Assembly (NCBI GenBank): GCA_937914965.1
Contig: CALGIY010000264.1
Coordinates: forward strand, 1 to 7,470
Direction of reading: 5' to 3'
Length of the DNA: 7,470 nucleotides
Source: an uncultured Thermoanaerobacteraceae bacterium
GTDB lineage: Bacteria; Bacillota; DSM-12270; Thermacetogeniales; Thermacetogeniaceae
Below the pieces are notes generated by a model, which saw only the letters and a list, made by a program, of their open reading frames with translations, was not told the origin of the DNA and ran no database searches. Position 1 is the stretch's first letter. Each line of letters starts with the position of its first letter. Both the position numbers and the translations under genes were made by a program. Positions 6,070-7,470 of the stretch are shown here, in pieces.

Positions 6070-6098
6070 TTTACAGAAACCCTGTTTTTCGTTATAAT
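6070..6098 (+). promoter_or_regulatory. Promoter of tRNA-Trp
   Basis: There is a -35 TTTACA (6070-6075), a 17-bp spacer and a perfect -10 TATAAT (6093-6098). The start would fall near 6105, about eight bases before the tRNA. Confidence 0.82.
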
Positions 6099-6112
6099 AA
6101 TAGTGCTGACAC

Positions 6113-6188
6113 AGGGGTGTAGCTCAATTGGAAGAGTAGCGGACTCCAAATCCGTTGGTTGCGGGTTCGATCCCTGCCACCCCTGCCA
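6113..6188 (+). tRNA. tRNA-Trp (anticodon CCA)
   Basis: The 76-base gene folds into a cloverleaf. The acceptor stem is AGGGGTG/CACCCCT, the D arm is GCTC/GAGT with loop AATTGGAA, and the anticodon stem is GCGGA/TCCGT with loop CTCCAAA. The T arm is GCGGG/CCTGC with loop TTCGATC, followed by discriminator G and an encoded CCA. The CCA anticodon, the A1-U72 pair and the G73 discriminator are the known bacterial tRNA-Trp identity elements. It is a single-gene transcript with its own promoter and terminator, divergent from ddl. Confidence 0.96.
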
Positions 6189-6191
6189 GAG

Positions 6192-6228
6192 AAAAGCTTC
6201 CGGATTTTCACCGGAGGCTTTTTTATTT
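6192..6228 (+). terminator. Rho-independent terminator of tRNA-Trp, possibly bidirectional
   Basis: A stem of 10-12 bp (core AAGCTTCCGG with CCGGAGGCTT, one G-U pair) closes on the loop ATTTTCA and is followed by TTTTATTTAT. On the minus strand the same stem is followed by TTTTCTC. It could therefore also stop transcription of the small membrane-protein gene coming the other way. Confidence 0.85.
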
Positions 6229-6270
6229 ATATGTAACATCATTAACCCCCCACATCTTCATATAATCTTT

Positions 6271-6465
6271 TTACCCCCTCCCACTCAACATATCGATAAT
6301 CTTTTTATTAGTTTTTGATATTTCATTTAGCCTCTCTAATATGGACTCCTGCATCTTGAAAAACTTGTGTACAGCGCAAAATCCATTCACTATTAGAAAT
6401 ATAATTGCAGCTATAGCCAGCAGATTCACTACTGCCCAAATTACAGTAGTTGAGGTTGCCTGCAT
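6271..6465 (-). CDS. Small single-helix membrane protein, unknown function
   Basis: I choose the ATG at 6465 because GGGGGAGG (6471-6478) lies five bases upstream; the frame extends further 5' to 6510, but that part reads through the ribosome-binding site. The 64-residue product has one membrane helix at about residues 8-30 (TVIWAVVNLLAIAAIIFLIV). An amphipathic C-terminal helix follows (KMQESILERLNEISKTNKK), with heptad-like spacing and a final KIIDMLSGRG. Architecture and ending resemble small membrane proteins of the DUF4083 kind, but I cannot confirm membership. It is divergent from the SOS-type dinB gene and shares that intergenic region. Confidence 0.7.
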   Translation of the reverse strand: MQATSTTVIWAVVNLLAIAAIIFLIVNGFCAVHKFFKMQESILERLNEISKTNKKIIDMLSGRG

Positions 6466-6491
6466 ATTGACCTCCCCCCTTTTTCTTAGCA

Positions 6492-6521
6492 ATTCTATAA
6501 AAGGAACCAATTCCCTGTCAT
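6492..6521 (-). promoter_or_regulatory. Candidate promoter of the 64-residue membrane protein
   Basis: On the minus strand ATGACA (6516-6521; five of six) and TAGAAT (6492-6497; five of six) are 18 bp apart. The start would be near 6485, just ahead of the ribosome-binding site. A perfect TATAAT on the same strand at 6525-6530 lacks a good -35 box and is a second candidate. Confidence 0.45.
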
Positions 6522-6550
6522 ACCATTATAAATCTGGTCTTTATTCCCTC

Positions 6551-6579
6551 TTGCAGGGAACATGCGTTTGTTCTATAAT
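6551..6579 (+). promoter_or_regulatory. Promoter of the dinB-type gene
   Basis: A perfect -10 TATAAT (6574-6579) is paired with a weak -35 TTGCAG (6551-6556) at 17 bp. The spacer is almost filled by a LexA-box match, so repressor and RNA polymerase should exclude each other. Confidence 0.65.
6557..6570. promoter_or_regulatory. LexA/DinR (SOS) operator, first box
   Basis: GGAACATGCGTTTG matches the Bacillus-type DinR consensus CGAACRNRYGTTYC at every position except the two outermost bases. The core is GAAC-N4-GTTT. It lies between the -35 and -10 boxes of the translesion polymerase gene, where binding would block transcription. Confidence 0.75.
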
Positions 6580-6583
6580 AAAG

Positions 6584-6597
6584 AAAACATGTGTTCG
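6584..6597. promoter_or_regulatory. LexA/DinR (SOS) operator, second weaker box
   Basis: AAAACATGTGTTCG has the core AAAC-N4-GTTC, one base from GAAC-N4-GTTC. Its centre is 27 bp downstream of the first box, just past the -10 element and ahead of the ribosome-binding site. It may act with the first box; alone it would be a modest match. Confidence 0.5.
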
Positions 6598-6609
6598 AGG
6601 AGTATGAAA

Positions 6610-7470
6610 ATGGACCGTGCCATCCTGCTTGCGGATATGAACTCTTTTTTTGCCAGTGTGCACCAGGCCCTAGATCCAAAACTGCGGGGCAAACCTGTCA
6701 TTGTTGCTGGGGATCCTGAAAAACGCCATGGAATAGTTCTCACTGCCAGTTATGAAGCCAAAAGTAAGGGTGTCAAAACAGGGATGGTTGTCTGGGAGGC
6801 GCGGCAGCGCTGCCCAGAGGGGGTTTTTGTTAAACCACAATACCATCTTTATGTGGACTTCTCCAGCCGCATCCTGAGCATTATGAATGACTTTACACCA
6901 CAGGTAGAGCCCTTTTCCATTGATGAGGCTTTTATGGATGTTACCGGTTCCCAGAAGCTTTTCGGCTCCCCTGTGGATATGGCCCGTCAGTTAAAGGAGC
7001 GCATTCGCCAGGAAATCGGGATCACCTGCAGTGTTGGGGTGGGCCCGAATAAACTGCTGGCCAAAATGGCTGCTGATCTGCAGAAGCCTGACGGTTTAAT
7101 AGTAATGTACCGCAAAGATATGCCAGCCCTTCTCTGGCCGCTGCCGATCGGAAAGCTCTTTGGTGTTGGTTACCGCTATGAGCAGCACCTTCGCAAGCTG
7201 AACATTCACACCATCGGAGAACTAGCCAAATACCCTGCCCCCATTCTCAAGAAGAAATTCGGCCTCTACGGTGAAACACTATGGCTGAGCGCCAACGGCA
7301 TCGATTCCAGTCCGGTGGACCCGGACAGTCTCAACCAGGTGAAAAGTATCGGCCAACAGATTACCCTCCCTCGTGACTATAGGGGAAATGAAATCAAGGT
7401 GGTCATTTTGGAACTTGCCGACCTGGTGGCCTACCAGGTGCGATCTGGTGAGTACCAGGGGAAGACAGTG
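6610..7470 (+). CDS. dinB: Y-family translesion DNA polymerase (DinB/Pol IV type), 3' end outside window
   Basis: Error-prone polymerases of this family copy past damaged bases during the SOS response. The 287 visible codons run open to the window edge; the family is usually 350-420 residues. Catalytic motifs are LADMNSFFASV (Asp9; Phe14 at the steric-gate position that excludes ribonucleotides) and PFSIDEAFMDV with Asp105 and Glu106. TCSVGVGPNKLLAKMAADLQKP at about 139-160 is the conserved palm segment. A thumb helix-hairpin-helix follows (LPIGKLFGVGYRYEQHLRKL, about 178-197), and the little-finger domain begins near 245. I place the start at ATG 6610 because GAGGAG is seven bases upstream; the in-frame ATG at 6604 is only one base from it. 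The LexA boxes in the promoter support DNA-damage induction. It could equally be named after the PolY2/YqjW branch. Confidence 0.9.
   Translation, partial: MDRAILLADMNSFFASVHQALDPKLRGKPVIVAGDPEKRHGIVLTASYEAKSKGVKTGMVVWEARQRCPEGVFVKPQYHLYVDFSSRILSIMNDFTPQVEPFSIDEAFMDVTGSQKLFGSPVDMARQLKERIRQEIGITCSVGVGPNKLLAKMAADLQKPDGLIVMYRKDMPALLWPLPIGKLFGVGYRYEQHLRKLNIHTIGELAKYPAPILKKKFGLYGETLWLSANGIDSSPVDPDSLNQVKSIGQQITLPRDYRGNEIKVVILELADLVAYQVRSGEYQGKTV

Noticed and set aside
6060..6318. Open frames on both strands over the tRNA-Trp gene (for example a peptide with GSNPQPTDLESATLPIELHP)
   Set aside because: These too are tRNA-derived artefact translations; no ribosome-binding site and full overlap with the tRNA and its terminator.
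6544..6560. Hairpin TTCCCT-CTTGC-AGGGAA between the small membrane gene and dinB
   Set aside because: A 6-bp stem with no T-run, overlapping the dinB -35 and the start of the LexA box; more likely incidental than a terminator.
1..7470. CRISPR array, complete insertion sequence, phage or defence module
   Set aside because: No regularly spaced repeats, transposase, integrase or recognised defence-domain protein was found on either strand.

Overview
The window looks like a chromosomal segment of a low-to-moderate G+C Bacillota (Firmicutes) bacterium, probably in Clostridia. Pointers are purine-rich ribosome-binding sites (GGAGG, AGGGGG), frequent GTG/TTG starts, a Gram-positive type LexA/DinR box, and the Bacillota style of the Ddl, TtcA-family and ABC_ATPase-family proteins. 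The species cannot be named from the sequence alone.

Layout. (1) 1-660, plus strand: the 3' end of an APS/PAPS reductase gene (cysH), then the first ~69 codons of cysD (ATP sulfurylase small subunit). cysD loses its family sequence at about 573 and stops at 660, so the sulfate-assimilation operon is broken here. (2) 673-1867, minus strand: trmL (wobble 2'-O-methyltransferase), an 85-codon unknown gene, a perfect 24-bp palindrome, a tRNA-Ala(CGC) with its own near-consensus promoter and a strong terminator, and a 61-codon two-helix membrane protein. (3) 2002-2733, plus strand: a TtcA-family PP-loop tRNA thiolase, divergent from trmL. (4) 2712-5982, minus strand: a probable operon ddl -> ABC_ATPase-family gene -> GDSL/SGNH hydrolase. 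The ABC_ATPase gene carries a frameshift near 4543-4553, and the hydrolase overlaps the convergent TtcA-family gene by 22 bp. (5) 6113-6188, plus strand: tRNA-Trp with a consensus promoter, divergent from ddl, followed by a terminator. (6) 6271-6465, minus strand: a 64-codon single-helix membrane protein. (7) 6610-7470, plus strand: a Y-family translesion DNA polymerase (dinB type), truncated by the window edge. One strong and one weaker LexA-box match flank its -10 element, so it is very likely SOS-controlled.

How the parts relate. trmL, the TtcA-family gene and the two tRNA genes form a loose tRNA and decoding neighbourhood. ddl makes the D-Ala-D-Ala dipeptide of peptidoglycan; the two genes behind it have no assigned role, but the spacing implies co-transcription. 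I see no CRISPR array, complete insertion sequence, phage module or defence system. The window is mostly ordinary core genome. The interest lies in two broken genes, an unexplained palindrome and the SOS control region. No stretch over 300 bases lacks a gene.
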